Assembly: GCA_018677115.1 (NCBI GenBank)
Contig: JAHHOC010000084.1
Coordinates: forward strand, 1-11,605
DNA length: 11,605 nt
Reading direction: 5' to 3'
DNA from: Arenicella sp.
GTDB taxonomy: Bacteria; Pseudomonadota; Gammaproteobacteria; Arenicellales; Arenicellaceae
The notes below the pieces were generated by a model. That model was not told the origin of the DNA. It was given only the letters and a program-made list of their open reading frames with translations, and ran no database searches. Position numbers and translations under genes: made by a program. Within the stretch, counting starts at the first letter, position 1. Each line of letters opens with the position of its first letter. Below, one piece after another: positions 1 through 7,532 of the stretch.

Positions 1-1096
1 CTTTACTGCCGATCGCCAGAAAGAAGTAAGGGGCACGTATCATTTTGCCGACCGCAACCAGCAGCACAATATGGATAAGCATCCAGATTCCTCCTACCAG
101 GAATAGGCCGGGATGATCGCCCAGCGAGCGAATATCCATTTTCATGCCGATGGTGGCTACCAAGATGAATATGAATACCGTACCAATTTTCGACGCACCT
201 GCGCCTTCGTAGGTTCTGGCGCGGGTGAACGAGAGCAGCACGCCGAAGCTAGTGGCCATCACGATCAGCCAGAAGAATTTGGAGGTCAGGCTGAACCTTG
301 CCAGCTGCGGAGCATGCTCTTGAATATAGGGCGCGAAATTGTCCGCTAACAGGTGAGCCAGGCCGGTGGCGGCAAAGGCGATGCCGAGCATGACCATCAG
401 GTCGGTTGTCGTGGGATTTCGGGCAATGCTCTTTCCGTAGGCTTCCATCTCTTTCTGTAAATGCGCAACAGAGCTGGAGTCGGCCTTGAAAAATCGATCA
501 ATTTGTTCCTTCTTGCCGATACCAATCAACAGGAACGCCATCCACACCTCGGCCACAATTATGTCGACCGTAATCATAATGCCGAATAGTGTGTTACTGG
601 GGCTGAATACTTCGTACATGGCGGCCTGGTTGGCACCGCCACCGATCCAGCTGCCGGCTACCGTGCTCATGCCGCGCCAAACGGCTTCCGGGCCTGCACC
701 GCCTACCAGAGCAGGGTTGAATACCGACACCATCAGGATTGCCAGCGGGCCGCCCAGAATTACGCCTGTGGTGCCGGTCAAAAACATCACCACGGGCTTA
801 TAACCAAGCCGTGCTATCTCCTTCAGGTCTACGCTGAGCGTCAACAGGATCAGGCAAGCCGGGAGCAGGAAGCGAGATGCCACGAAGTAAAGCTGCGAGT
901 GTTCGCCGTCGACAATATTGAACGTGTTGAGCAGCGATGGCAGGAAGTAACAAAGCAACAGCATGGGTACAATGCTGTAGAATTTCATCAACCTGGGATG
1001 GAAGCTGGTCGAGGTTTTAAATACCAGTGCCAGAATTGCCAGTAGCAGACCCAGCACCACAGCATCGTTGGTGATTAGAGCATGGGATTGTTCCAT
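1..1096 (-). CDS. DUF819 family integral membrane protein (partial, C-terminus beyond left edge)
   Basis: The reverse strand is open without a stop from the ATG at 1096 to position 1, giving 365 visible residues. The product is very hydrophobic, with many membrane segments; the first covers about residues 11-25. A glycine-rich signature, GSWIGGGANQ at about residues 148-157, matches the conserved region of the DUF819 family (B. subtilis YjcL type). That family is usually close to 400 residues, so only a short C-terminal piece is missing. An in-frame TAG four codons upstream fixes the ATG as the first possible start, although no clear Shine-Dalgarno precedes it. A hydrophilic stretch at about residues 196-230 splits the hydrophobic halves. 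The function of the family is unknown; a transport role is only a guess from the topology. The gene is divergent from the methyltransferase/cytochrome cluster and shares with it the gap at 1097-1224. Confidence 0.85.
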   Translation of the reverse strand, partial: MEQSHALITNDAVVLGLLLAILALVFKTSTSFHPRLMKFYSIVPMLLLCYFLPSLLNTFNIVDGEHSQLYFVASRFLLPACLILLTLSVDLKEIARLGYKPVVMFLTGTTGVILGGPLAILMVSVFNPALVGGAGPEAVWRGMSTVAGSWIGGGANQAAMYEVFSPSNTLFGIMITVDIIVAEVWMAFLLIGIGKKEQIDRFFKADSSSVAHLQKEMEAYGKSIARNPTTTDLMVMLGIAFAATGLAHLLADNFAPYIQEHAPQLARFSLTSKFFWLIVMATSFGVLLSFTRARTYEGAGASKIGTVFIFILVATIGMKMDIRSLGDHPGLFLVGGIWMLIHIVLLVAVGKMIRAPYFFLAIGSK

Positions 1097-1183
1097 CCGG
1101 CTATGCTACCTGTGCTTGGAGATCGGCACAATCGGCAACGAGCCGTTGATCAACATGTAAACTTCACTATTTCCAGCGATACA

Positions 1184-1212
1184 GTTACAGTGCAGGTTGA
1201 TTTACCGATAAA
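1184..1212 (+). promoter_or_regulatory. Weak candidate promoter for the methyltransferase/cytochrome cluster
   Basis: GTTACA (1184-1189) and GATAAA (1207-1212) lie 17 bp apart, and each matches four of six positions of the sigma-70 consensus boxes. They fall in the gap between the divergent DUF819 gene and the first plus-strand frame, where a promoter is needed. The match is modest and could be chance. A perfect 10-bp palindrome, GTTGATCAAC, at 1145-1154 lies upstream and could be an operator, but nothing else supports that. Confidence 0.2.
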
Positions 1213-1224
1213 ACATATAGCCGC

Positions 1225-1389
1225 ATGACCTCGCCACTTAACAAACTGAACCATAAAGCCGTTTGCGAAGTGATGGTGCCGGGCACACTTAAGAGCTTTG
1301 AGTCAGCATTGCACACCCTTGCCCGAGAAACGCAGCAGGCTGGCAAATTCCAATCAACACGCGGTATTGCCCGTTCAATTGTATTGTGA
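1225..1389 (+). CDS. Possible small ORF, 54 residues, unknown function
   Basis: An ATG at 1225 opens a 54-codon frame ending at TGA 1387-1389, only 10 nt before the preferred methyltransferase start at 1400. The product begins MTSPLNKLNHKAV and ends ARSIVL. It is basic and hydrophilic, with no signal peptide, membrane segment or motif that I recognise. No good Shine-Dalgarno is visible in front of it. Its position suggests either a leader or small protein translationally coupled to the downstream gene, or a chance open frame in a 5' untranslated region. I cannot decide between these from one sequence. Confidence 0.3.
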   Translation: MTSPLNKLNHKAVCEVMVPGTLKSFESALHTLARETQQAGKFQSTRGIARSIVL

Positions 1390-1399
1390 CTCTGCGTTG

Positions 1400-1993
1400 A
1401 TGATGGACAAACAAACTATCGATTTTTATGATTCGCAGGTCGAAGCTTATATCGACCTGATCGAGAAGCAACCCCAGGACCCGACCCTGCCCGATTTTAT
1501 TAGCAGGGTTCCCATTGGAGGTCTGGTGCTCGACCTCGGGTGTGGACCCGGGCACTGCGCAGCGGTCATGCGAGAACATGGCCTGCAGATCGATCCGGTG
1601 GATGCTTCGGTGGAAATGGTGAATCTGGCGATTGATACGTTTGGTTTGCCAGCTCGGCAGGCGTTCTTCAGTGATATCAATGCGCAGGAAACCTATGACG
1701 CCGTATGGGCCAATTTCAGTTTATTGCATGCACAGGCGAGTGAACTGCCCGGCATAATTGCCGCATTGCACAAGGCGCTCAAACCGGCCGGAATTTTGCA
1801 TATTTCATTGAAGCTGGGTCAAGGTTCGGCGCGGGATAAATTGGGTCGCTACTATAGCTATTATTCACAACCTGAGTTGAAACAGTTATTGACGACAACG
1901 GGCTTTGCAGTTGAAGATATCCAAACCGGTGAATTATCCGGTCTGGCTGGCGACCTGGAACCCTGGATCGCCTTGCTGGCAAAGAAAATCTGA
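1400..1993 (+). CDS. Class I SAM-dependent methyltransferase
   Basis: This encodes 197 residues of a class I (Rossmann-fold) S-adenosylmethionine methyltransferase. Motif I, VLDLGCGPG, lies at residues 43-51, followed by the acidic motif II region (VDAS, about 66-69). The next motif is YDAVWANFSLLHA, and KALKPAGILHISLK is typical of Methyltransf_11/25 proteins. The frame is open from 1298, but similarity to family N-termini (FYDSQVEAYIDL) points to the ATG at 1400 or the adjacent ATG at 1403. The 34 upstream residues are low in family character and overlap the small ORF in another frame. No signal peptide is present, so the enzyme is cytoplasmic. The stop TGA at 1991-1993 is 13 nt from the cytochrome c4 gene, suggesting co-transcription with the haem proteins. 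The substrate cannot be told from sequence; a small molecule is more typical of this subgroup than protein or RNA. Confidence 0.85.
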   Translation: MMDKQTIDFYDSQVEAYIDLIEKQPQDPTLPDFISRVPIGGLVLDLGCGPGHCAAVMREHGLQIDPVDASVEMVNLAIDTFGLPARQAFFSDINAQETYDAVWANFSLLHAQASELPGIIAALHKALKPAGILHISLKLGQGSARDKLGRYYSYYSQPELKQLLTTTGFAVEDIQTGELSGLAGDLEPWIALLAKKI

Positions 1994-1994
1994 T

Positions 1995-1998
1995 GGAG
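1995..1998 (+). promoter_or_regulatory. Ribosome binding site of the cytochrome c4-like gene
   Basis: GGAG at 1995-1998 sits 8 nt before the ATG at 2007 and just after the methyltransferase stop. It decides the start: the open frame extends back to 1905, but the upstream part only overlaps the methyltransferase, while 2007 begins a proper signal peptide. Confidence 0.6.
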
Positions 1999-2006
1999 TG
2001 CTTTTG

Positions 2007-2630
2007 ATGCTTCGTATTTTGTACAGTTTACCCGTATTTATCGCAGCAACTGTTTTTGGTTCCAATGCAGTTACTGCACAGCAAGTTGGGCAGGATCTCT
2101 ACCAGATACAATGCGTTGCCTGCCACGGTAAGGAAGCTGAAGGTAATACCATGCTTAATGCCCCTGCCCTTGCCGGCCAACAGGCGGCTTATACAGCTCG
2201 GCAGTTGAAGAACTATAAAATGGGATTGAGAGGCATCGATGAGCGCGACAATATTGGCAGGCAAATGGCTGCTTTTGCTACTGCGCTGGATGATGAATCG
2301 CGCACCTTATTGGCCGGGTACCTGAGTGAACTACCGCGTAAAGCCCCGCAACCCGTCGCCGGTGATTTAAACCACGGTGAAAAATATTACCAGGCCTATT
2401 GCGGAAGTTGCCATGGCCCGGACGCGGGCGGTAATGAGATGCTAAATTCGCCGGATTTACGTGGCTTGGATGCATCGTATCTAAAGCGGCAATATCAAAA
2501 TTTTCTTAATGGTGTACGCGGCGCACATGCTGACGACAAGTACGGCCGGCAGATGGCATTGATCTCATCCGGCCTCAAGGATCCCGACACGGTGGATGCC
2601 GTCATCGCCTATATTATCTCGATCCAGTAA
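2007..2630 (+). CDS. Diheme cytochrome c, cytochrome c4-like, periplasmic
   Basis: This 207-residue exported protein carries two tandem cytochrome c domains. The N-terminus is a signal peptide with probable cleavage after VTA (residue 24). Haem sites are CVACH (36-40) and CGSCH (132-136). Each domain has a matching GRQM segment whose methionines (M87 and M183) are the likely distal ligands. The two halves share further repeated features (GNTMLNAP/GNEMLNSP, LKNYKMGLRG/YQNFLNGVRG), the internal duplication expected of cytochrome c4, and the length is also typical of c4 (about 190-210). Such proteins shuttle electrons in the periplasm, often to terminal oxidases or peroxidases. The gene is 13 nt after the methyltransferase and 6 nt before the diheme peroxidase-family gene, so it is a plausible electron partner of that protein. 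Family membership is seen directly; the partner is inferred. Confidence 0.93.
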   Translation: MLRILYSLPVFIAATVFGSNAVTAQQVGQDLYQIQCVACHGKEAEGNTMLNAPALAGQQAAYTARQLKNYKMGLRGIDERDNIGRQMAAFATALDDESRTLLAGYLSELPRKAPQPVAGDLNHGEKYYQAYCGSCHGPDAGGNEMLNSPDLRGLDASYLKRQYQNFLNGVRGAHADDKYGRQMALISSGLKDPDTVDAVIAYIISIQ

Positions 2631-2636
2631 CAGCGT

Positions 2637-3872
2637 ATGCGCGTTAGTTTATTATTGTTGTTATCCGCTGCACTGTTCTTTGTGATTAAGGCAAACGCGC
2701 AGGAGCCATTCAGTCTAAGCTCAAAATGCCCCGCCAGTTTTGCACTGGTCGATGGTAACCGTTGTGAGCTCCGCACGCTTTATCAATTTTACACATCCAC
2801 ACAAAACCGTGGTGTGGGTGGTACTCAGACCAACCTGCCACCACACCGTGACGGCTTCTCACCGCAGCAAATTGATCTGGGGCGCTACCTGTTTTTTGAT
2901 CCCTTTCTTTCCGGCGACGGTAGCCTTGCCTGCGCCAGTTGCCACCAGCCGGAGCTGGGTTTTGCCGATGGCCGGGGACTATCGACTGGCAGTAACGGCT
3001 CTCGGACAAATCGTTCCGCCCCGTCATTGTGGAATGTTGCTTTTCTGCAGAGCTTTTTCTGGGACGCGCGCGCCACCAATCTCGAACAGCAGGCGCAGGG
3101 ACCGCTCTATTCTGCAATTGAAATGAACACCACGCCGCAGCAATTGTTGGCTAAATTGCAAAACAACCAGCACTATGTATCGATGTTTGCCGACGCGTTC
3201 CCCGGTGAGGTATCGCTGACTCTGGACAATATCTACCTCGCGCTAGCCGCCTTCCAGACCAGTTTAATATCGCTCAACAGCCGCTACGATCAATATGCCC
3301 ACGGTAACCACGCGGCCTTGAATGATACTGAAATTGCCGGCTTAAATGTTTTCCGCTCATTTGTCGCGCGCTGTGCTGAATGTCACACGCCACCGCTATT
3401 TACCAATAATCAGGTTGCGGTGATTGGAACCCCCGAGCCGGCAGGCAGACCACTGGATATCGGCGCGGAGGCAACCTATGGCAACGCCAAGCTGCGTGGC
3501 GGATTTAAAGTGCCGAGCCTGCGCAATATTGCGGATACTGCCCCCTATATGCACTCGGGTGTTTTTGGCTCACTTCGAGAAACCGTCGAGTTTTATACTA
3601 AAGGCCGGGGTCATGCAGTGCCGGAGGGAATTAACCTGCATCTGCACTGGCACATCTGGGAGCCGCAATTGCAGGAGCATGAACTGGATTTGCTGGTTGC
3701 CTTCCTGTCCACGCTGACCGACCACAGCTTTATGCCGGAGGTTCCAAGGCAGGTACCTTCGGGGTTACCAATCGGATTGACAGCGTTGGGACATGCAGGC
3801 AAAGTTTCCACCGATAAAGTTTTACACACAAAATCACCATCAATCGGAGCGTCGTTGGCTGCCCGGGAATAA
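2637..3872 (+). CDS. Diheme cytochrome c peroxidase / MauG-family protein
   Basis: This 411-residue exported diheme protein has a signal peptide (probable cleavage after ANA, residue 21). A cysteine pair (C31, C43) follows, which could form a disulfide. Haem sites are CASCH (99-103) and CAECH (246-250). Family landmarks are present: LGRYLFFDP before haem 1, GFADGR after it, FFWDARA (140-146), GPLYSAIEM with the expected acidic residue E162, and FKVPSLRNIADTAPYMHSG (290-308). The segment after this, LRETVEFYTKG, has Tyr320 where classical bacterial peroxidases usually have a Met ligand for the second haem. That favours a MauG-like type over simple peroxide detoxification, but alignment is needed. 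A tail of about 45 residues follows the last conserved helix. No strong Shine-Dalgarno is seen; the start lies 6 nt after the cytochrome c4 stop, consistent with translational coupling. Expected location is the periplasm. Confidence 0.9.
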   Translation: MRVSLLLLLSAALFFVIKANAQEPFSLSSKCPASFALVDGNRCELRTLYQFYTSTQNRGVGGTQTNLPPHRDGFSPQQIDLGRYLFFDPFLSGDGSLACASCHQPELGFADGRGLSTGSNGSRTNRSAPSLWNVAFLQSFFWDARATNLEQQAQGPLYSAIEMNTTPQQLLAKLQNNQHYVSMFADAFPGEVSLTLDNIYLALAAFQTSLISLNSRYDQYAHGNHAALNDTEIAGLNVFRSFVARCAECHTPPLFTNNQVAVIGTPEPAGRPLDIGAEATYGNAKLRGGFKVPSLRNIADTAPYMHSGVFGSLRETVEFYTKGRGHAVPEGINLHLHWHIWEPQLQEHELDLLVAFLSTLTDHSFMPEVPRQVPSGLPIGLTALGHAGKVSTDKVLHTKSPSIGASLAARE

Positions 3873-3879
3873 TCTAACC

Positions 3880-5388
3880 ATGAAAACAAAAATCGCTGCC
3901 GTAATCCTGCTCGCCCTGACGTTTACCGCCGGTATCTATTTGGGTAAGCAAGGCCAGCCTGCACCAGTGCTCACAGACAGTGAGCAAGGGGCCAGTTATC
4001 AAGGAGGTTATGATAAAGCCCAGGATGAGGGTCTTGGTGGTTCGCCAACAACAGCCGCCAAACTGCCGGGTAAGGTATTACAGGTGAAACCAGGTCAAAT
4101 GATCCAGGATGCGGTTAAGCGCGCTGCTCCGGGCGACACCATTCAGGTTATGCCGGGCGACTACAGTGAAACGGTCTACATCGACAAGGACGATATTCGA
4201 CTGATAGGCGTAATACAAAACGGCCGGCGCGCGACGCTGGACGGCAAGGGCACTTTGAATGATGCCATTCTTTATTCCGGCAATAATTTCGTGGTGGAAA
4301 ATTTCAAAATTGTCGGCTACAAGGGCAACGCTATTATGGGGCAGGCCGGTAACAACTTTGAAATCCGTAATAACGTGATTAAGGATACCGGCGTGTATGG
4401 AATTTTCCCCCAACTGGGTAAAAACGGCATTGTTGAGCACAATGTGGTGTCAGGCATTGAGGATGCTGCAATCTACATCGGCATGAGTGACAATGTGCAC
4501 GTTGCGCACAATGATGTGTTCGACAGCGTGGCGGGCATTGAAATAGAAAACAGCCGACATGCCATAGTGGAAAATAATAATGTGCACAACAATACGGGCG
4601 GCATCCTGGCTTTTATTACCCCCGGTTTGCCAATCAAAACCACATTTGATGTGATCATCCGCAACAACTTTGTGGTTGGTAATAATCACCCGAACTTTGG
4701 TGCTCCCGGTTCCACGGTGTCCGGTATTCCAGCCGGCACGGGCGTTTTGATCATGGCGGCTGACGATGTGGTGATTGAAGATAACATTATTTCCGACAAC
4801 AAAACTGCGGGGGTGTTGATCACCGATCATGACAATGCCGCAAATGTTACTTTTGACCCGGGGGTTGAACCCAACCCAGACCGGGTAGCGCTACTGAATA
4901 ATGTGATGCTGAACAACGGTTATGACACCATTACCGAGGTCAAAGCATTGATGTTGAGTGAGCTGAAAACCGTCGAGCCGGATATTGTCGCCGTGGGTGG
5001 CGGTACTGGCAGTTGCATCATTAACCGGCATCGATACCAGACTGTAGGCATTGGCGGATATAGCAACTGTGATTTCACCAATACCGATGAAGTAAAAAGC
5101 TATTTGCTGGATACACCGGTGCCTCCACGCCAGATCAGCGCGGATGAACGCGGTGAGATCACATATTTGAGCGTGTGTTCCGGTTGCCATTCCTACACCG
5201 GCCGCTTAGTAGGGCCACCAATACAAAGTATTCAGGCGCTGTACATGGATGATCCTGAGGGGCTGGCTGCCTATATAGGCGATCCGGTAAAAAAACGTCC
5301 GGATTTTCCTGAGATGCCTTCGCAGGCTTATCTGGGAGAGGAGACGCTGCTGGCAGTAGCAAAATACGCCTTGGGCCGGACCGATTAG
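3880..5388 (+). CDS. Right-handed parallel beta-helix protein with C-terminal cytochrome c domain
   Basis: This 502-residue envelope protein has an N-terminal hydrophobic segment (about residues 5-22) that may be an anchor or signal; no clean cleavage site is obvious. Residues about 65-375 carry stacked beta-helix repeats rich in asparagine turns (VVENFKIVG, FEIRNNVIKDTGVYGI, VEHNVVSGIEDAAIYI, VHVAHNDVFDS, VIEDNIISDNKTAGVLI). This resembles the NosD/CASH and TIGR03805 beta-helix families. A C-terminal monoheme domain follows: CSGCH at 433-437 with a likely Met ligand in PEMP (M479). C379 and C397 may pair. The frame is open from 3793, but the ATG at 3880, 7 nt after the peroxidase-family stop, gives the sensible N-terminus; GGGA at 3865-3868 is a weak ribosome site. 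The last 4 nt overlap the convergent transporter gene. Family function is unknown; binding of an extracytoplasmic ligand coupled to electron transfer is an inference. Confidence 0.88.
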   Translation: MKTKIAAVILLALTFTAGIYLGKQGQPAPVLTDSEQGASYQGGYDKAQDEGLGGSPTTAAKLPGKVLQVKPGQMIQDAVKRAAPGDTIQVMPGDYSETVYIDKDDIRLIGVIQNGRRATLDGKGTLNDAILYSGNNFVVENFKIVGYKGNAIMGQAGNNFEIRNNVIKDTGVYGIFPQLGKNGIVEHNVVSGIEDAAIYIGMSDNVHVAHNDVFDSVAGIEIENSRHAIVENNNVHNNTGGILAFITPGLPIKTTFDVIIRNNFVVGNNHPNFGAPGSTVSGIPAGTGVLIMAADDVVIEDNIISDNKTAGVLITDHDNAANVTFDPGVEPNPDRVALLNNVMLNNGYDTITEVKALMLSELKTVEPDIVAVGGGTGSCIINRHRYQTVGIGGYSNCDFTNTDEVKSYLLDTPVPPRQISADERGEITYLSVCSGCHSYTGRLVGPPIQSIQALYMDDPEGLAAYIGDPVKKRPDFPEMPSQAYLGEETLLAVAKYALGRTD

Positions 5389-6281
5389 CTCACTTGCGTC
5401 CCACGTTGATCGAGTGCTTGTAGCACCACACCAACTAATACGATCGAACCCCCAACAAGCGAGTAGATAGACGGCACCTCGCCAACACCCACCCAAACCC
5501 AGAGTGGGCTCAGTACAACCTCCAGCAACGCCAGTAACGAAACCTGCACAGTCGGCACATGCTGCGTTCCCTTGGTGATCAATACCAGTCCCAGGCCTAC
5601 CTGTATTGTGCCGAGCCCCATGCAGATCAGAAGATCGTGTGTTGAAATCTCGAAGCTGCCTACGAATGGTGCCACACCGATAGCCAGTAACGCGCCACTC
5701 ATTGCGCATACCGCGATCATATCCGCACCTGATTGAGAACGGATTGCAACCAGGCTTCCGGAGTAAAACAGCATCATAAGAAAAGCGAATGCCATGCCTA
5801 ACAATCCGCCACCGCTGAGGCCTGATCCAAAGATAATGGCGATGCCGGTCACCGCAATTGCGATCGCACCCCAGGTTCGGCGGTGCACATTTTCATTGAG
5901 GAAGACTTTACCTAAAAGAGCGCTGCTGAGCGGTGCCAGTGATGTTATGAAGACTGCATTAGCCACCGTGGTATTCATTACTGCCAGGATCATGAACAGG
6001 CCCGCGGCAGCAATCAATGCGGCGGCAAGCACACCAAAATAGCCCACTTCCCGCATTATTTGTGTGGCTGGTTTGCGGTTTTGCATATACACCAGCAGAG
6101 CCAGAAAAGCGGCCTGGGAAACAGCCCGGTAGAATACAATTTGCAGACTGCTGGCGCCGTCCATCAGGCGCACACCGATGCCCAGCAAACTGAGCAGAGC
6201 GCCGCCGATGAGAATCATGATTACAGACCGGCGGTAGTTATCCAGCAGCCGACGTTGGAACGGAGACCCGGTAGCCTTCAC
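5385..6281 (-). CDS. EamA/DMT family transporter (10 membrane segments)
   Basis: The 298-residue, highly hydrophobic product has two repeated halves, as in drug/metabolite transporter (EamA) permeases. Typical signatures are IVFYRAVSQAAFLAL in the first half, FITSLAPLSSALLGKVFLNE at the end of it, and LEVVLSPLWVWVGVGEVPS with VGGSIVLVGVVLQAL in the second. Length fits the family (about 280-300). The chosen start is GTG at 6281, which gives a basic N-terminus (QRRLLDNYRRS) before helix 1. No Shine-Dalgarno is evident there, and ATG at 6218 is an alternative directly before helix 1. The substrate is unknown; amino acids or metabolites are common in the family, and the position 53 bp behind kbl hints at amino-acid traffic. 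It could be the last gene of a tdh-kbl transcript. Its TAA overlaps the TAG of the convergent beta-helix gene. Confidence 0.88.
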   Translation of the reverse strand: MKATGSPFQRRLLDNYRRSVIMILIGGALLSLLGIGVRLMDGASSLQIVFYRAVSQAAFLALLVYMQNRKPATQIMREVGYFGVLAAALIAAAGLFMILAVMNTTVANAVFITSLAPLSSALLGKVFLNENVHRRTWGAIAIAVTGIAIIFGSGLSGGGLLGMAFAFLMMLFYSGSLVAIRSQSGADMIAVCAMSGALLAIGVAPFVGSFEISTHDLLICMGLGTIQVGLGLVLITKGTQHVPTVQVSLLALLEVVLSPLWVWVGVGEVPSIYSLVGGSIVLVGVVLQALDQRGTQVS

Positions 6282-6334
6282 GATTTAAGCCACGCTGGCG
6301 TCTTATAAGGAATGGTCTGCGGCTGGCAGGTCAG

Positions 6335-7528
6335 CTAGGTGAAGACGTCCAGTGTCTGCGCTACCCTGGCAAATTTATCCGCGACAAACTCGAGTTGCTC
6401 AGGTGAATGTGCCGCGGTGACCTGGGTGCGGATGCGCGCCTGTCCCTTGGGAACCACGGGATACGAAAACCCGACGACATAAACGCCTTCTGACAATAGT
6501 CTGTCGGCCATATCCGCTGCAAGTGCGGCATCGTGGATCATTACCGGGATTATCGGATGGTCCGCGCCGGCCAATTCAAATCCGGCGGCCGACAATGAGC
6601 TTCTGAATAGCGCCGCGTTGGAAGCTAATTTTTGCAGCAGCTGGTCGCTTTGCTTAAGCTGGCTGAGAACCGCTAAAGTGGTATGAACGATCACCGGCGC
6701 AAGCGAATTTGAAAATAAATAGGTGCGAGATCGCTGCCGCAGCATATCTGCAGCACGTTGTGACTTACATGCTGCATAACCGCCCGACGCACCACCAAGT
6801 GCCTTGCCGAAGGTTCCGGTCAGGAAATCCACTCGACCCATAACCTCACAATACTCATGAGTGCCCCTACCCTGTTTTCCCAACACACCTACCGCGTGCG
6901 AATCGTCCACCATAACCAGCGCGTCATAACGGTCTGCCAGGTCACAGATAGTCGGTAAATCCGCTATCACGCCATCCATTGAGAACACGCCGTCGGTGGC
7001 AATAATCCTGAACCGGCTGTCCTGTGCGGCCTTCAGGTGTTGTTCCAATTCAGCCATGTCGTTGTTGGCATAGCGCAGTCGCTGTGCCTTGCATAAGCGG
7101 ATGCCGTCGATCACGCTGGCATGATTTAAGCTGTCGCTGATAATCGTGTCTTCAGCGCCGAACAGGGTCTCGAACAGGCCGCAATTGGCGTCATAGCATG
7201 CGGCATACAAGACCGCGTCACTCATGCCCAGAAAATCCGCCAGTGTCGTTTCCAGTTGCCGGTGAATGTCTTGCGTGCCACAGATAAACCTGACTGATGC
7301 CATTCCATAGCCGTATTTTTCAATGCCCTTAATCGCTGCCTGCTTTAGGGCTGGAGAGTTTGCCAGTCCCAGATAGTTATTGGAGCAGAGATTAATAGCC
7401 TTATTGCCGTCCGCGAGGTCCAACTCCGTACCCTGAGGTGATTCAATAATGCGTTCTTCCTTATACAAACCTGCAGTACGTATCGAATCCAGTTCGGCCT
7501 CGAGATGATCAACGAATCTGTCTGACAT
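6335..7528 (-). CDS. kbl: 2-amino-3-ketobutyrate CoA ligase (glycine C-acetyltransferase)
   Basis: This PLP enzyme of the alpha-oxoamine synthase family cleaves 2-amino-3-ketobutyrate with CoA to glycine and acetyl-CoA, the second step of threonine degradation. The 397 residues match the usual length. Visible landmarks are CSNNYLGLA (48-56), the [11 protein letters not shown] segment (75-85), [14 protein letters not shown] (132-144), [11 protein letters not shown] with the PLP-contacting D208 and H211, and GTFGKALGG with the Schiff-base lysine K242. [13 protein letters not shown] follows, as in Kbl. These positions sit within two residues of those in E. coli Kbl. The ATG at 7528 follows the tdh stop by 4 nt, so the pair is almost certainly one operon with coupled translation. 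The enzyme is cytoplasmic. The tdh neighbour separates it from related family members (BioF, HemA, Spt). Confidence 0.96.
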   Translation of the reverse strand: MSDRFVDHLEAELDSIRTAGLYKEERIIESPQGTELDLADGNKAINLCSNNYLGLANSPALKQAAIKGIEKYGYGMASVRFICGTQDIHRQLETTLADFLGMSDAVLYAACYDANCGLFETLFGAEDTIISDSLNHASVIDGIRLCKAQRLRYANNDMAELEQHLKAAQDSRFRIIATDGVFSMDGVIADLPTICDLADRYDALVMVDDSHAVGVLGKQGRGTHEYCEVMGRVDFLTGTFGKALGGASGGYAACKSQRAADMLRQRSRTYLFSNSLAPVIVHTTLAVLSQLKQSDQLLQKLASNAALFRSSLSAAGFELAGADHPIIPVMIHDAALAADMADRLLSEGVYVVGFSYPVVPKGQARIRTQVTAAHSPEQLEFVADKFARVAQTLDVFT

Positions 7529-7532
7529 TAGC

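Noticed and set aside
1145..1154. Perfect palindrome GTTGATCAAC between the DUF819 gene and the small ORF
   Set aside because: A single 10-bp palindrome is expected by chance at moderate frequency; no second copy or matching operator family was seen, so it is only mentioned in the promoter entry.
1298..1399. Upstream extension of the methyltransferase frame back to an ATG at 1298
   Set aside because: The added 34 residues have no methyltransferase character and no ribosome site; the family-like N-terminus begins at 1400/1403.
1905..2006. Upstream extension of the cytochrome c4 frame
   Set aside because: It overlaps the methyltransferase in another frame; GGAG and a signal peptide support the start at 2007.
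2710..3117. 135-codon open frame on the minus strand inside the diheme peroxidase-family gene
   Set aside because: It is antisense to a clearly conserved gene, its product is arginine/serine-rich with no recognisable domain, and the open frame is explained by the opposite strand's codon composition.
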